From: CALZKI01 sp964567585
Lineage (GTDB): Bacteria; Bacillota; Clostridia; Lachnospirales; Lachnospiraceae
Direction: 5' to 3'
NCBI GenBank assembly: GCA_964567585.1
Contig: CAZMND010000025.1
Location: 1-24,118 of the forward strand
Length of the DNA: 24,118 nucleotides
How positions within the stretch are numbered: position 1 is the stretch's first letter; every line of letters starts with the position of its first letter. The notes under the pieces are model-generated. The model saw only the letters and a list, made by a program, of their open reading frames with translations. It was not told the DNA's origin and searched no databases. Positions 1 to 7,459 of this stretch are shown here, in pieces. Both the position numbers and the translations under genes were made by a program.

Positions 1-1
1 G

Positions 2-367
2 GCTATTTATGATACAATGCAGTACATCAAATGTGATGTTTCTACAATGTGTATCGGTATGGCTGCAAGTATGGGCGCATTTTTGTTGGCAGGTGGTGCA
101 AAAGGAAAACGTTACGCACTTCCGAATGCTGAAATTATGATTCATCAGCCGCTTGGCGGAACAAAAGGCCAGGCTACGGAAATCGAAATTGCAGCAAGAC
201 ATATTTTAAAAACAAAAGAAAAATTGAACAGAATGCTTGCTGAAAACACAGGCAAGGATTATGAGACAATTGCTGCCGATACAGAAAGAGATAACTGGAA
301 AACAGCTCAGGAAGCTGTCGAGTACGGTTTGATTGATAAAGTAATTACTTCCAGAGTGGAAGACTAA
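2..367 (+). CDS. clpP: ATP-dependent Clp protease proteolytic subunit, 3' part
   Basis: This is the C-terminal two-thirds of ClpP, the serine peptidase that forms a double-heptamer chamber and degrades unfolded or tagged proteins fed by ClpX or ClpC in the cytoplasm. The gene is open from the left edge, so its start lies outside the window. The catalytic triad is visible: Ser in AASMGAF (68-70), His in MIHQPLGG (143-145) and Asp in DTERDNW (290-292). The C-terminus (AVEYGLIDKVITSR) matches the family end, so the 3' end is intact. It is followed 24 nt later by clpX, its partner ATPase, with no terminator between them, so the two are probably co-transcribed. Identification is very secure. Confidence 0.97.
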   Translation, partial: AIYDTMQYIKCDVSTMCIGMAASMGAFLLAGGAKGKRYALPNAEIMIHQPLGGTKGQATEIEIAARHILKTKEKLNRMLAENTGKDYETIAADTERDNWKTAQEAVEYGLIDKVITSRVED

Positions 368-391
368 AACAGATTTTAGGAGTTATGAAAT

Positions 392-1636
392 ATGGCAGGA
401 AAGAATTCTGATGACAGAATAAGATGTTCTTTTTGCGGCAAACCACAGGGACAGGTAAGAAAAATGATTTCCGGTCCTTCCGGGGTATATATTTGTGATG
501 AATGTATAGAAATCTGTAGTGATATCATTATGGAAGAATTCGATGATGCAGATGTTGAGATGGAAACTGATGAGATGGATATCAATTTGCTCAAACCTGT
601 GGAAATTAAGAATTTTCTTGATGAATATGTTATTGGTCAGGAAGAAGCAAAAAAGGTATTGGCAGTTGCTGTTTACAATCATTACAAACGTGTATTGTCA
701 CAAAAAGAAGATGACGGTGTAGAATTACAGAAGAGTAATATCATTATGATTGGCCCGACAGGTTCAGGTAAAACATATCTTGCCCAGACTTTGGCAAAGA
801 TTATTAACGTTCCGTTTGCTATTGCTGATGCCACAACACTTACCGAAGCCGGTTATGTGGGTGAAGATGTCGAGAATATTCTGTTAAAGCTTATTCAGGC
901 GGCCGATGACGACGTAGAACGTGCGCAATACGGTATTATTTACATCGATGAAATTGACAAAATTACAAAGAAAAGCGAAAATGTGTCTATTACAAGAGAC
1001 GTTTCCGGGGAAGGTGTTCAGCAGGCACTTCTTAAAATCATAGAAGGTACTGTAGCCAGTGTACCTCCGCAAGGTGGAAGAAAACATCCGCATCAGGAGC
1101 TTATTCAAATAGATACATCTAATATATTGTTTATTTGTGGCGGTGCTTTTGACGGACTTGAGAAAATTGTTGAAAAGAGATTAGACCGAAAGTCTATTGG
1201 TTTTAACGCAGAAATCGCGAAGAAAAGTTCCAGAGAAATCGGTGAGATTTTCAAAGAAATCGTTCCGCAGGACCTTGTAAAATTTGGTTTGATTCCGGAA
1301 TTTGTAGGTCGTGTACCGATTAATGTATCCTTGGAAGGCTTAGACAGAGATGCATTAGTGCGTATTTTGAAAGAGCCAAAGAGTGCATTGGTAAAACAAT
1401 ATCAGAAATTATTTGATTTCGATGATGTAAAATTAACCTTTGAAGACGATGCAATTGAAGCGATTGCTGACCAGGCGTTTGAAAGAAAAACAGGTGCCAG
1501 AGGACTTCGTTCTATTATGGAAAAGGTTATGATGGATGTGATGTATCGTATTCCATCAGATGATACAATTGTGGAATGTATTATCACAAAAGATGCAGTA
1601 GAAGGTACAGGCGAACCGATTACGAAACATCGTTAA
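392..1636 (+). CDS. clpX: ATP-dependent Clp protease ATP-binding subunit ClpX
   Basis: ClpX is the AAA+ unfoldase that recognises substrates and threads them into ClpP. The 414-residue length is normal for the family. The N-terminal zinc-binding domain has Cys12, Cys15, Cys35 and Cys38. Walker A is GPTGSGKT (121-128), followed by the GYVGED pore loop, Walker B IIYIDEIDK, and a GGRKHPH segment matching the substrate-engaging RKH loop. The IGF loop that docks on ClpP is at 269-271, which fits the adjacent clpP. The start ATG has TTAGGAG about 10 nt upstream. A hairpin follows at 1653-1675, before lon. Confidence 0.98.
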   Translation: MAGKNSDDRIRCSFCGKPQGQVRKMISGPSGVYICDECIEICSDIIMEEFDDADVEMETDEMDINLLKPVEIKNFLDEYVIGQEEAKKVLAVAVYNHYKRVLSQKEDDGVELQKSNIIMIGPTGSGKTYLAQTLAKIINVPFAIADATTLTEAGYVGEDVENILLKLIQAADDDVERAQYGIIYIDEIDKITKKSENVSITRDVSGEGVQQALLKIIEGTVASVPPQGGRKHPHQELIQIDTSNILFICGGAFDGLEKIVEKRLDRKSIGFNAEIAKKSSREIGEIFKEIVPQDLVKFGLIPEFVGRVPINVSLEGLDRDALVRILKEPKSALVKQYQKLFDFDDVKLTFEDDAIEAIADQAFERKTGARGLRSIMEKVMMDVMYRIPSDDTIVECIITKDAVEGTGEPITKHR

Positions 1637-1652
1637 TATTAAAATGATTGAG

Positions 1653-1680
1653 GGCCGCCACTATATGTGGCGGTCTTTGT
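1653..1680 (+). terminator. Hairpin between clpX and lon (possible terminator or attenuator)
   Basis: A 9-bp stem (GGCCGCCAC at 1653-1661 with GTGGCGGTC at 1667-1675, one G:U pair) closes a 5-nt loop and is followed by a short, imperfect T run (TTTGT). The GC-rich stem fits an intrinsic terminator, but the T tract is weak, so partial read-through into lon is plausible. Confidence 0.55.
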
Positions 1681-1701
1681 AATAGATGAAAAGGGAATAT
1701 T

Positions 1702-4050
1702 ATGGAAGAGAATACAATGCAAAAAAGCATGCCGGTGATTGCACTTCGTGGACTTGTTGTAATGCCGGATATGATGCTTCATTTTGATTTAAATAGAGAA
1801 AAATCCATTCGTGCGGCGGAAATTTCCATGGAACAAAAAACAACGCTGTTTTTGGTGTCACAGAAAAGTCCTGCAACGGAGAATCCAACCGCAGAGGATA
1901 TTTATGAAGTTGGTGCTATTGCCAGGGTTAAGCAGATGCACAAAAGAAAAGACGGAGTTGTAAGTCTTTTTGTAGAGGGTCTTTCCAGAGGAAAAATTGT
2001 CTCTGTGAATGAAGGCGGAGAGTTTTTGTCGGCAGTGGTAGAAACATTAGAGTCCGTAGAGGACTTTGAAAGAGACGAAGAACGGGAAGCGTACATTGGA
2101 TATATTAAAGACTTGTTTAAAAAGTATGCTAACTACTATCCGAAGGTTGGAAACGGACTTATAGCCCATTTTAATTCGGTGAAAAAACCGGGAAGCTTAG
2201 CTGACCAGATGATTGCAGGAATGCCAATCAGTTTTGTGAAAAAACAGGAGATTTTGGAAATCTTAAGTATTTCAAAAAGAATGGAAGAAGTCGCCATTGT
2301 TTTATCAAATGAAATCAATATGGCCAGCATTAAATCGGATGTTGCTGCAAAGGTAAGAGAACGTATTGATAAACATCAGAAAGAGTATGTTCTTAGAGAG
2401 CAGATGGGCTTTATCAAGGAAGAACTCGGGTATACAGGTAAGGCTTCCGAGCCGGATAAGTACGAAGAAGCCTTGAAAAAATTAAAGGCTGATAAAAGTG
2501 TCAAGGATAAGATAAAAACGGAAATAGAGCGTTTAAAAACACTTTCGGACGCATCCAGCGAAAGCGCGGTGGAAAGAGGCTACATAGAAACTCTTTTGGC
2601 GCTTCCGTGGAAAAAATCATCTAAGGATAATGTGGATTTGGCGCATGCCGAAGACGTGTTAAATGCAGACCATTACGGGCTGGAAAAGGTAAAAGAACGT
2701 ATTCTGGAATTTTTGGCGGTACGTGTTTTGACAGGTAAGGGCGACAGCCCGATTGTGTGCCTTGTGGGACCGCCGGGAACCGGTAAAACCTCTGTTGCCA
2801 GAAGCGTGGCAGATGCACTCGGTAAAAAGTATGTGAGAATCTGTTTAGGTGGTGTAAGGGATGAAGCAGAAATCCGCGGACACAGAAAGACCTATGTGGG
2901 AGCGATGCCGGGACGCATGGTGAACGGCTTAAAACAGGCAGGTGTCAATAACCCGCTTATGCTTCTTGATGAAATCGATAAAGTAAGCAATGATTATAAA
3001 GGTGATACCTTTTCGGCACTTTTGGAGGTGCTTGATTCAGAGCAGAATAAACACTTTATCGACCACTATGTAGAAATACCGGTGGATTTATCACAGGTGT
3101 TATTTATTGCCACGGCAAACTCCGTACAGACCATACCAAAGCCGCTTCTTGACCGTATGGAAGTAATTGAGGTTGGCAGCTATACAGCCAATGAAAAATT
3201 CCATATTGCAAAAGAACATCTGATTGCAAAGCAGTTTGAAAAAAACGGTCTGACCAAAAAGGATTTAACTATCTCTGATAGTGCAATCAAAGCGATTATT
3301 GACAGTTATACGAAAGAGGCAGGAGTCCGTGAACTGGAAAGACAGATTGCGAAAATTTGCAGAAAAGCTGCGAAAGATATTTTGACAGCCAGACAAAAAG
3401 CAGAAAAGAGCGATGATAAATTATTGACTATAAAAGTCAACAATAAAAATCTTAAGGATTTCCTCGGGAAAGAGAAGTATCAGAAGGATAAGGCGGCAAA
3501 AAAAGCAGAAGTCGGTATTGTCAGAGGTCTTGCATGGACAAGTGTAGGCGGAGATACTTTAGAAATAGAAGTGAATGTAATGCCCGGAAAAGGTGAAATA
3601 CAGCTTACAGGTAAACTGGGAGACGTTATGAAGGAATCGGCTATGACTGCTTTAAGTTATGTCCGCAGTGTAGGAAAGTCCTATGGTGTAGCACCTGAAT
3701 TCTTTAAGGAAAATGATTTCCACATTCACGTGCCGGAAGGAGCAGTGCCCAAGGACGGTCCTTCGGCAGGTATCACGATGGCAACGGCTATTTTATCTGC
3801 TGTGACAGGTAAAAAGATTAATCCCCTCGTGGCTATGACCGGGGAAGTGACGCTTCGTGGAAGAGTGCTTCCGATTGGTGGATTGAAAGAGAAAGTACTG
3901 GCCGCCAAAAATGCCGGTATTAAAAAAGTATTGGTTCCTGATGATAACAGGAAGGACATAGATGAAGTCTCTGATGAAATTAAAGAGGGCGTTGAAATTA
4001 TTTTTGTAGAAACAATGGAACAAGTAATAAACGAGGCATTCATTGCCTAG
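1702..4050 (+). CDS. lon: ATP-dependent endopeptidase Lon (LonA type)
   Basis: Lon degrades misfolded and regulatory proteins in the cytoplasm using ATPase and protease domains on one chain. At 782 residues it has normal LonA length. The N-terminal substrate-binding domain starts at about residue 8 (MPVIALRGLVVMP). A coiled region precedes the AAA+ module with Walker A GPPGTGKT (356-363) and Walker B LMLLDEID (D423, E424). The C-terminal protease domain carries the dyad Ser688 (PKDGPSAG) and Lys731 (GGLKEK). Their spacing of 43 residues equals that of E. coli Ser679/Lys722. The ATG has AAAGGGA upstream; an in-frame ATG at codon 6 is possible but has no better site. No CIRCE or CtsR-type repeat is visible upstream. 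engB follows after 10 nt. Confidence 0.98.
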   Translation: MEENTMQKSMPVIALRGLVVMPDMMLHFDLNREKSIRAAEISMEQKTTLFLVSQKSPATENPTAEDIYEVGAIARVKQMHKRKDGVVSLFVEGLSRGKIVSVNEGGEFLSAVVETLESVEDFERDEEREAYIGYIKDLFKKYANYYPKVGNGLIAHFNSVKKPGSLADQMIAGMPISFVKKQEILEILSISKRMEEVAIVLSNEINMASIKSDVAAKVRERIDKHQKEYVLREQMGFIKEELGYTGKASEPDKYEEALKKLKADKSVKDKIKTEIERLKTLSDASSESAVERGYIETLLALPWKKSSKDNVDLAHAEDVLNADHYGLEKVKERILEFLAVRVLTGKGDSPIVCLVGPPGTGKTSVARSVADALGKKYVRICLGGVRDEAEIRGHRKTYVGAMPGRMVNGLKQAGVNNPLMLLDEIDKVSNDYKGDTFSALLEVLDSEQNKHFIDHYVEIPVDLSQVLFIATANSVQTIPKPLLDRMEVIEVGSYTANEKFHIAKEHLIAKQFEKNGLTKKDLTISDSAIKAIIDSYTKEAGVRELERQIAKICRKAAKDILTARQKAEKSDDKLLTIKVNNKNLKDFLGKEKYQKDKAAKKAEVGIVRGLAWTSVGGDTLEIEVNVMPGKGEIQLTGKLGDVMKESAMTALSYVRSVGKSYGVAPEFFKENDFHIHVPEGAVPKDGPSAGITMATAILSAVTGKKINPLVAMTGEVTLRGRVLPIGGLKEKVLAAKNAGIKKVLVPDDNRKDIDEVSDEIKEGVEIIFVETMEQVINEAFIA

Positions 4051-4060
4051 AGGATAGGAT

Positions 4061-4675
4061 ATGATTATTAAAAGTGCAGCACTGGAAACCGTCTGCGGAA
4101 TTACCAGTACATTACCGGAAAATACATTGCCTGAAATTGCATTTGCGGGAAAGAGTAATGTGGGAAAATCGTCTCTCATTAATGCTCTTATGAACAGAAA
4201 ATCTTTAGCAAGAACCAGTTCTCAGCCGGGAAAGACCCAGACAATCAATTTTTACAATGTGAATAACGAAATATATTTTGTAGATTTGCCGGGTTACGGA
4301 TATGCTAAGGTTAGTGAAGAAATTAAGGCAAAATGGGGCAAAATGATTGAGAGATACTTGAAAAAATCAAAACGACTTCAAGCCGTATTTCTTTTAATTG
4401 ATATCCGCCATGAGCCATCTGCAAATGATAAGCAGATGTACAGCTGGATTTTGGACAATGGTTTCAAACCCATCATTATTGCTACCAAAGCGGACAAAAT
4501 AAGCCGAAATCAGCTTCAGAAACATGTGAAAATGGTGAAGGAAGGATTAAAAGTAGAAAAAGGAACAGTTGTTATTCCATTTTCTGCGCAGACCAAGCAG
4601 GGCAGAGATGAAATATATGAAGTGATAGAAGGCATTATGAAAGGCGATGGTGCAGAATGCGAAATTTCCGAATAG
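4061..4675 (+). CDS. engB: Ribosome biogenesis GTP-binding protein EngB (YsxC/YihA)
   Basis: EngB is a small essential GTPase needed for assembly of the large ribosomal subunit. The 204-residue protein has G1 GKSNVGKS (30-37), G3 DLPGYGYAKV, G4 TKAD and G5 SAQTKQG, with the switch region SQPGKTQTINF between G1 and G3. The start ATG lies 10 nt after the lon stop with AGGATAGG just upstream, so it is probably read with lon. The lon-engB order is also known from Bacillus (lonA-ysxC). The 3' end overlaps truA by 19 nt. Confidence 0.96.
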   Translation: MIIKSAALETVCGITSTLPENTLPEIAFAGKSNVGKSSLINALMNRKSLARTSSQPGKTQTINFYNVNNEIYFVDLPGYGYAKVSEEIKAKWGKMIERYLKKSKRLQAVFLLIDIRHEPSANDKQMYSWILDNGFKPIIIATKADKISRNQLQKHVKMVKEGLKVEKGTVVIPFSAQTKQGRDEIYEVIEGIMKGDGAECEISE

Positions 4676-5397
4676 TTTTGCAATATGAAGGATGTAAATA
4701 TCAGGGTTGGCAAAAACAGGAGAGTACGGATAATACGATTCAGGGAAAACTGGAGAATATTTTGTCGAAAATGGCAGGTACGCCAGTGGAAGTACACGGT
4801 GCGGGACGAACCGACGCCGGTGTTCATGCTAAAGGTCAGGTGGCGCATTTTAGAGTAGATAGCAATATGTCAGAAACGCAGATTATGAATTATATGAATC
4901 AGTATCTGCCGGAAGATATAGCGGTGATTTCTTTAAAAGAGGCCGGGGAACGTTTTCATGCGCGTCTGAATGCAATTGGTAAAATTTATGAGTACAGGAT
5001 CGTGAATTCAAATATACCGCATGTTTTTGACCGAAGATATGTGCACGTGGTAGAACAAACCTTAGATGTTGAAAAGATGCGAAGGGCCGCGGATATTTTG
5101 GTGGGAAACCACGATTTCAAGGCATTTACATCAACTAAGAGGGGAAAGAAGTCCACAGTCAGAACGATTGAAAGCATCGATATTAAAAAAAGCGGTGATG
5201 AGATTATCATGACGTATAAAGGGGACGGTTTTTTATATCATATGGTGCGGATTTTGTCCGGAACATTGATAGAGGTAGGTCTTTCGGAACGCAGTGTAGA
5301 GTCGGTTAAAGAAGCATTGGAATCACTGGATAGGCAAAATGCAGGAATGCTTGCACCAGCAAAAGGCCTAACTTTAATAGAAGTTTTATACCATTAG
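4657..5397 (+). CDS. truA: tRNA pseudouridine(38-40) synthase TruA
   Basis: TruA isomerises uridines 38-40 of the tRNA anticodon stem-loop to pseudouridine. The 246-residue length is normal. The catalytic motif GAGRTDAGVHA is present, with nucleophile Asp53. The N-terminal YEGCKYQGWQKQ and the C-terminal FLYHMVRILSGTLIEVG are typical family signatures. The start lies inside engB (19-nt overlap, different frame) and has no strong ribosome binding site, which suggests translational coupling. No terminator is visible after the gene; instead the next promoter overlaps its immediate downstream sequence. Confidence 0.96.
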   Translation: MRNFRIVLQYEGCKYQGWQKQESTDNTIQGKLENILSKMAGTPVEVHGAGRTDAGVHAKGQVAHFRVDSNMSETQIMNYMNQYLPEDIAVISLKEAGERFHARLNAIGKIYEYRIVNSNIPHVFDRRYVHVVEQTLDVEKMRRAADILVGNHDFKAFTSTKRGKKSTVRTIESIDIKKSGDEIIMTYKGDGFLYHMVRILSGTLIEVGLSERSVESVKEALESLDRQNAGMLAPAKGLTLIEVLYH

Positions 5398-5408
5398 AAA
5401 AGAGACTA

Positions 5409-5417
5409 TGTTATAAT
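5409..5417 (+). promoter_or_regulatory. Extended -10 promoter for the DUF308 gene
   Basis: The sequence TGTTATAAT is a perfect extended -10 element (TG at 5409-5410, TATAAT at 5412-5417). It lies 12 nt after the truA stop and 37 nt before the next start codon. No good -35 box sits 16-18 nt upstream, as is common for extended -10 promoters. Confidence 0.6.
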
Positions 5418-5453
5418 ATACTTGACTGATAAATTTGATTGTGGGGGCTGTAT

Positions 5454-6065
5454 ATGAAAGTGGTTGAAGTAAAGAGTAAGTACAGACGTATCAAAGGCAG
5501 TTGGATTGCAACTTCATTATTAAGTGTTTTAGTTGGACTGGTTTTTACAATCTGGCCGGAGGTAGTTGCAAATGCCGCTAATTATATTTTAGGTGGTATT
5601 ATTCTGGTAGTCGGGATTATCTATCTGGCTCTTTCCTTCTGGTCGAAAAAAGGAAGTATTTTGACCGGATTTGGGATGATATTTTCAGTAATTTTGATTG
5701 TCATAGGTGTTTTTATGATTTTGAAGCCGGAGTTTGTATTATCACTGTTTCCGATGATTGTAGGTGGAATTATTGTGATTCATGGTTTGCTGGATTTAAA
5801 GCACAGTATTGAACTTGCAACTTTCAAATACAGATTTTGGTGGGTAGCGCTTATTATTGCGGCTGCGACAATCGGATTAGGTGTATTGTTATTATTTAAT
5901 CCATTTTCAGCTGTAACACTTGCATTTAGAATTATAGGTGTTATACTGATAGTAGATGGAGTATCTGATTTTTGGATTGGTTTCCAGGTGAAGAGAGCGA
6001 TGCCGAATGAGGATATAGAAAAAGCCAAGACGGAGATTCTGGAAGTTTTGGCGAAGGAGAAATAA
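5454..6065 (+). CDS. DUF308 (HdeD-like) integral membrane protein
   Basis: This 203-residue hydrophobic protein has about six membrane segments arranged as repeated two-helix units (for example LLSVLVGLVFTIWPE, YILGGIILVVGIIYLAL, GVLLLFNPFSAVTLAFRIIGVILIVDG). The repeated pattern with FNPF- or WPE-type turns is characteristic of the DUF308/HdeD family. HdeD is linked to acid stress in E. coli, but no function can be assigned here. I chose the ATG at 5454, preceded by GTGGGGGCT, over an upstream in-frame TTG at 5439. A charged tail (VKRAMPNEDIEKAKTEILEVLAKEK) ends the protein. The gene has its own extended -10 promoter and is followed after 14 nt by the small gene at 6080. Confidence 0.85.
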   Translation: MKVVEVKSKYRRIKGSWIATSLLSVLVGLVFTIWPEVVANAANYILGGIILVVGIIYLALSFWSKKGSILTGFGMIFSVILIVIGVFMILKPEFVLSLFPMIVGGIIVIHGLLDLKHSIELATFKYRFWWVALIIAAATIGLGVLLLFNPFSAVTLAFRIIGVILIVDGVSDFWIGFQVKRAMPNEDIEKAKTEILEVLAKEK

Positions 6066-6079
6066 AAGGAGGAGATTTT

Positions 6080-6334
6080 ATGGGAGTTGGAGCAATTGGC
6101 TCTGTAGGATTTTCAGGATATATATACAACCCTAACAGAGTAACTTCAAAAAGCATGGATAAGATTCAACCAATCAGTGATGATGTGCTGGATGGAAAAC
6201 TTGATGTACAAAATGAAATATCCACAGAAAATGAAAATCCTCTGAAAATGGGTGAGACACAAAATTTTGCAGCTGTTTTGGAAGAACAGATGTATACAGG
6301 TATGAATAGAGCAGCTATGTTATTTGGCTGGTAA
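6080..6334 (+). CDS. Small 84-residue protein of unknown function
   Basis: I do not recognise this protein. It is a real gene on context: a strong ribosome binding site (AAAGGAGGAG) lies 6 nt before the ATG, it starts 14 nt after the DUF308 gene, and a terminator follows directly. It has no signal peptide or membrane helix. The N-terminus is Gly-rich with aromatics (MGVGAIGSVGFSGYIYNP), the middle is polar and acidic and probably disordered, and the C-terminus looks like an amphipathic helix ending in aromatics (FAAVLEEQMYTGMNRAAMLFGW, shown here as the last 22 positions: 63-84). The layout of conserved-looking ends around a variable middle suggests a peptide that binds a partner, possibly the membrane protein encoded upstream, but this is inference only. 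Confidence 0.75.
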   Translation: MGVGAIGSVGFSGYIYNPNRVTSKSMDKIQPISDDVLDGKLDVQNEISTENENPLKMGETQNFAAVLEEQMYTGMNRAAMLFGW

Positions 6335-6342
6335 GAAAATTT

Positions 6343-6375
6343 AAGTCCGACGTCGTTTTGACGCCGGACTTTTTT
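6343..6375 (+). terminator. Intrinsic terminator after the 84-residue gene
   Basis: A 12-bp stem with one A-C mismatch (AAGTCCGACGTC at 6343-6354 with GACGCCGGACTT at 6360-6371) encloses loop GTTTT and is followed by a T run to 6375. It lies between two converging genes. Read on the minus strand it is followed by TAAATTTT, so it may also end degV transcription. Confidence 0.85.
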
Positions 6376-6384
6376 AGTTTTATA

Positions 6385-7266
6385 TTATTTTGCTGCAGGT
6401 TTTTCTCCGCCATAGTAAAGAATACCAATCGCGCCAGGACCTGCGTGTGTTCCGATACTTGGGCTGATATCGTTGATGATAATGTTAGAAAACTGTGTTT
6501 CTTCTTTAATTATATCAGCAACAGCCTGTGCATCTTCAAGGCATATACTGTGAACGATACCAACAGGTAATGTATAGTCAGGAGCGTCGCCAAGTGAATT
6601 TTTCATACGTTCTACGATAGTTTTCAGAGATTTCTTTCTTCCGCGTACTGTTCCGGCAGAAGATAAACCGCCTTCATTTGTTACGTAGAGGAAAGGTTTT
6701 AAGTTAAGTGCACTACCAACTACAGCAACGGCCTTACTTACACGGCCACCTCTCTGAAGGTGGAATAAATCATCTACTGTGAACCATACGTTCATATGAT
6801 TTTTCATATCTTCAAGTTTTTCTACGATTTCTTCGTAAGAAGCACCATTTGCTTTCATTTCGTTTGCTTTGATTACCATAATGGATTCTGCCAAAGAAAC
6901 GTTTAAGGAATCAATTACAGTAATTTTTGCGTCAGGATAATCTTCCTTTAATTCATTTACGACCATACAAACATTGTTGTAGCTTCCGCTTAAAGCAGAA
7001 GAAAATGCAACGTGGATGATATCGCCGCCTTTATCTAAAATCGCACGGAATTTGTCTTCAATAACAGCGGGATTATTTGCCTGTGACAAAGGCAGTTCAC
7101 CATTTTTCATACGTTCATAAAATTCTGCCGGAGCCATATTTAATTCGTCACCATAAACTGTATCACCGAAGGAATAGTACTGCGGAATAATGGTTGTTCC
7201 GAATTTTTCGATATATTCCTGTGGTAAATCTGAGTTCGAGTCTGTTGTAATAAAAAAATCTCTCAA
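6385..7266 (-). CDS. DegV family fatty-acid-binding protein (FakB-type)
   Basis: DegV/FakB proteins bind one fatty acid and present it to the kinase FakA for phosphorylation and entry into phospholipid. The 293-residue length is typical. The N-terminal TTDSNSDLP, the SSALSGSYNN ligand motif, GGRVSKA and the C-terminal HAGPGAIGILYYG are family signatures. The gene starts with TTG (7264-7266) with AGCAGG 8 nt upstream; no ATG gives the conserved N-terminus. It is monocistronic, divergent from the ArsR operon, and preceded by a FabT-like palindrome (7294-7320), which supports a lipid role. No fakA or fatty acid synthesis gene lies in the window, so the bound lipid cannot be named. Confidence 0.93.
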   Translation of the reverse strand: MRDFFITTDSNSDLPQEYIEKFGTTIIPQYYSFGDTVYGDELNMAPAEFYERMKNGELPLSQANNPAVIEDKFRAILDKGGDIIHVAFSSALSGSYNNVCMVVNELKEDYPDAKITVIDSLNVSLAESIMVIKANEMKANGASYEEIVEKLEDMKNHMNVWFTVDDLFHLQRGGRVSKAVAVVGSALNLKPFLYVTNEGGLSSAGTVRGRKKSLKTIVERMKNSLGDAPDYTLPVGIVHSICLEDAQAVADIIKEETQFSNIIINDISPSIGTHAGPGAIGILYYGGEKPAAK

Positions 7267-7293
7267 AATAAGTACCTGCTTTCGTATTATATT

Positions 7294-7320
7294 TAAATAG
7301 TTTGATTATCAAACTATTTA
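7294..7320 (-). promoter_or_regulatory. 27-bp perfect palindrome, FabT-like operator of the DegV gene
   Basis: Arm TAAATAGTTTGAT (7294-7306), a single central T, then arm ATCAAACTATTTA (7308-7320): 13 bp of perfect dyad symmetry. The core TTTGATTATCAAA matches, from memory, the palindrome bound by FabT, the MarR-family repressor of fatty acid synthesis genes in streptococci and lactococci. It covers the predicted transcription start of the minus-strand promoter at 7323-7351, and also the -35 region of an alternative TATAAT box at 7286-7291, so repression is expected. No FabT gene is in the window. Confidence 0.75.
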
Positions 7321-7322
7321 GG

Positions 7323-7351
7323 AGTATAGCAGATTTATAGTAATATTACAA
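7323..7351 (-). promoter_or_regulatory. Promoter of the DegV gene
   Basis: On the minus strand, TTGTAA (7346-7351) and TATACT (7323-7328) are separated by 17 nt, with TGC before the -10 giving an extended -10 element. The start site would fall near 7316, inside the palindrome, leaving a leader of about 50 nt. A second possible -10 (TATAAT, 7286-7291) would leave only about 13 nt of leader, so I favour the upstream promoter. Confidence 0.6.
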
Positions 7352-7381
7352 ATAAAATTTTTTAATTTTTAGAAAAAAAGG

Positions 7382-7409
7382 TTGACATTAATATAAAAAG
7401 GAGTATTAT
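7382..7409 (+). promoter_or_regulatory. Promoter of the ArsR/metal efflux operon
   Basis: A consensus TTGACA (7382-7387) is followed after 16 nt by TATTAT (7404-7409). The start site falls near 7416, at the left arm of the SmtB-like operator, which fits repression by the downstream ArsR protein. Confidence 0.75.
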
Positions 7410-7414
7410 GAATA

Positions 7415-7440
7415 TATGAACAATTATTCATATGTTCATA
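7415..7440 (+). promoter_or_regulatory. SmtB/ArsR-type operator
   Basis: Inverted arms TATGAACA (7415-7422) and TGTTCATA (7433-7440) are separated by 10 nt. Inner sequence ATTATTCAT gives the layout typical of zinc-sensing SmtB/CzrA/ZiaR operators (TGAACA..TTATTCA..AT.TTCA, from memory). It begins just after the -10 box and ends 19 nt before the ArsR start codon, the usual place for an autoregulated operator. Confidence 0.8.
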
Positions 7441-7459
7441 AAAGACAAGGAGGAGTAAT

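Noticed and set aside
1637..1701. CIRCE or CtsR heat-shock control of lon or clpX
   Set aside because: Neither the CIRCE inverted repeat nor GGTCAAA-type tandem repeats are visible before clpX or lon.
5439..5453. TTG start for the DUF308 gene
   Set aside because: The ATG at 5454 has the better placed G-rich site, and the extra five residues add nothing recognisable.
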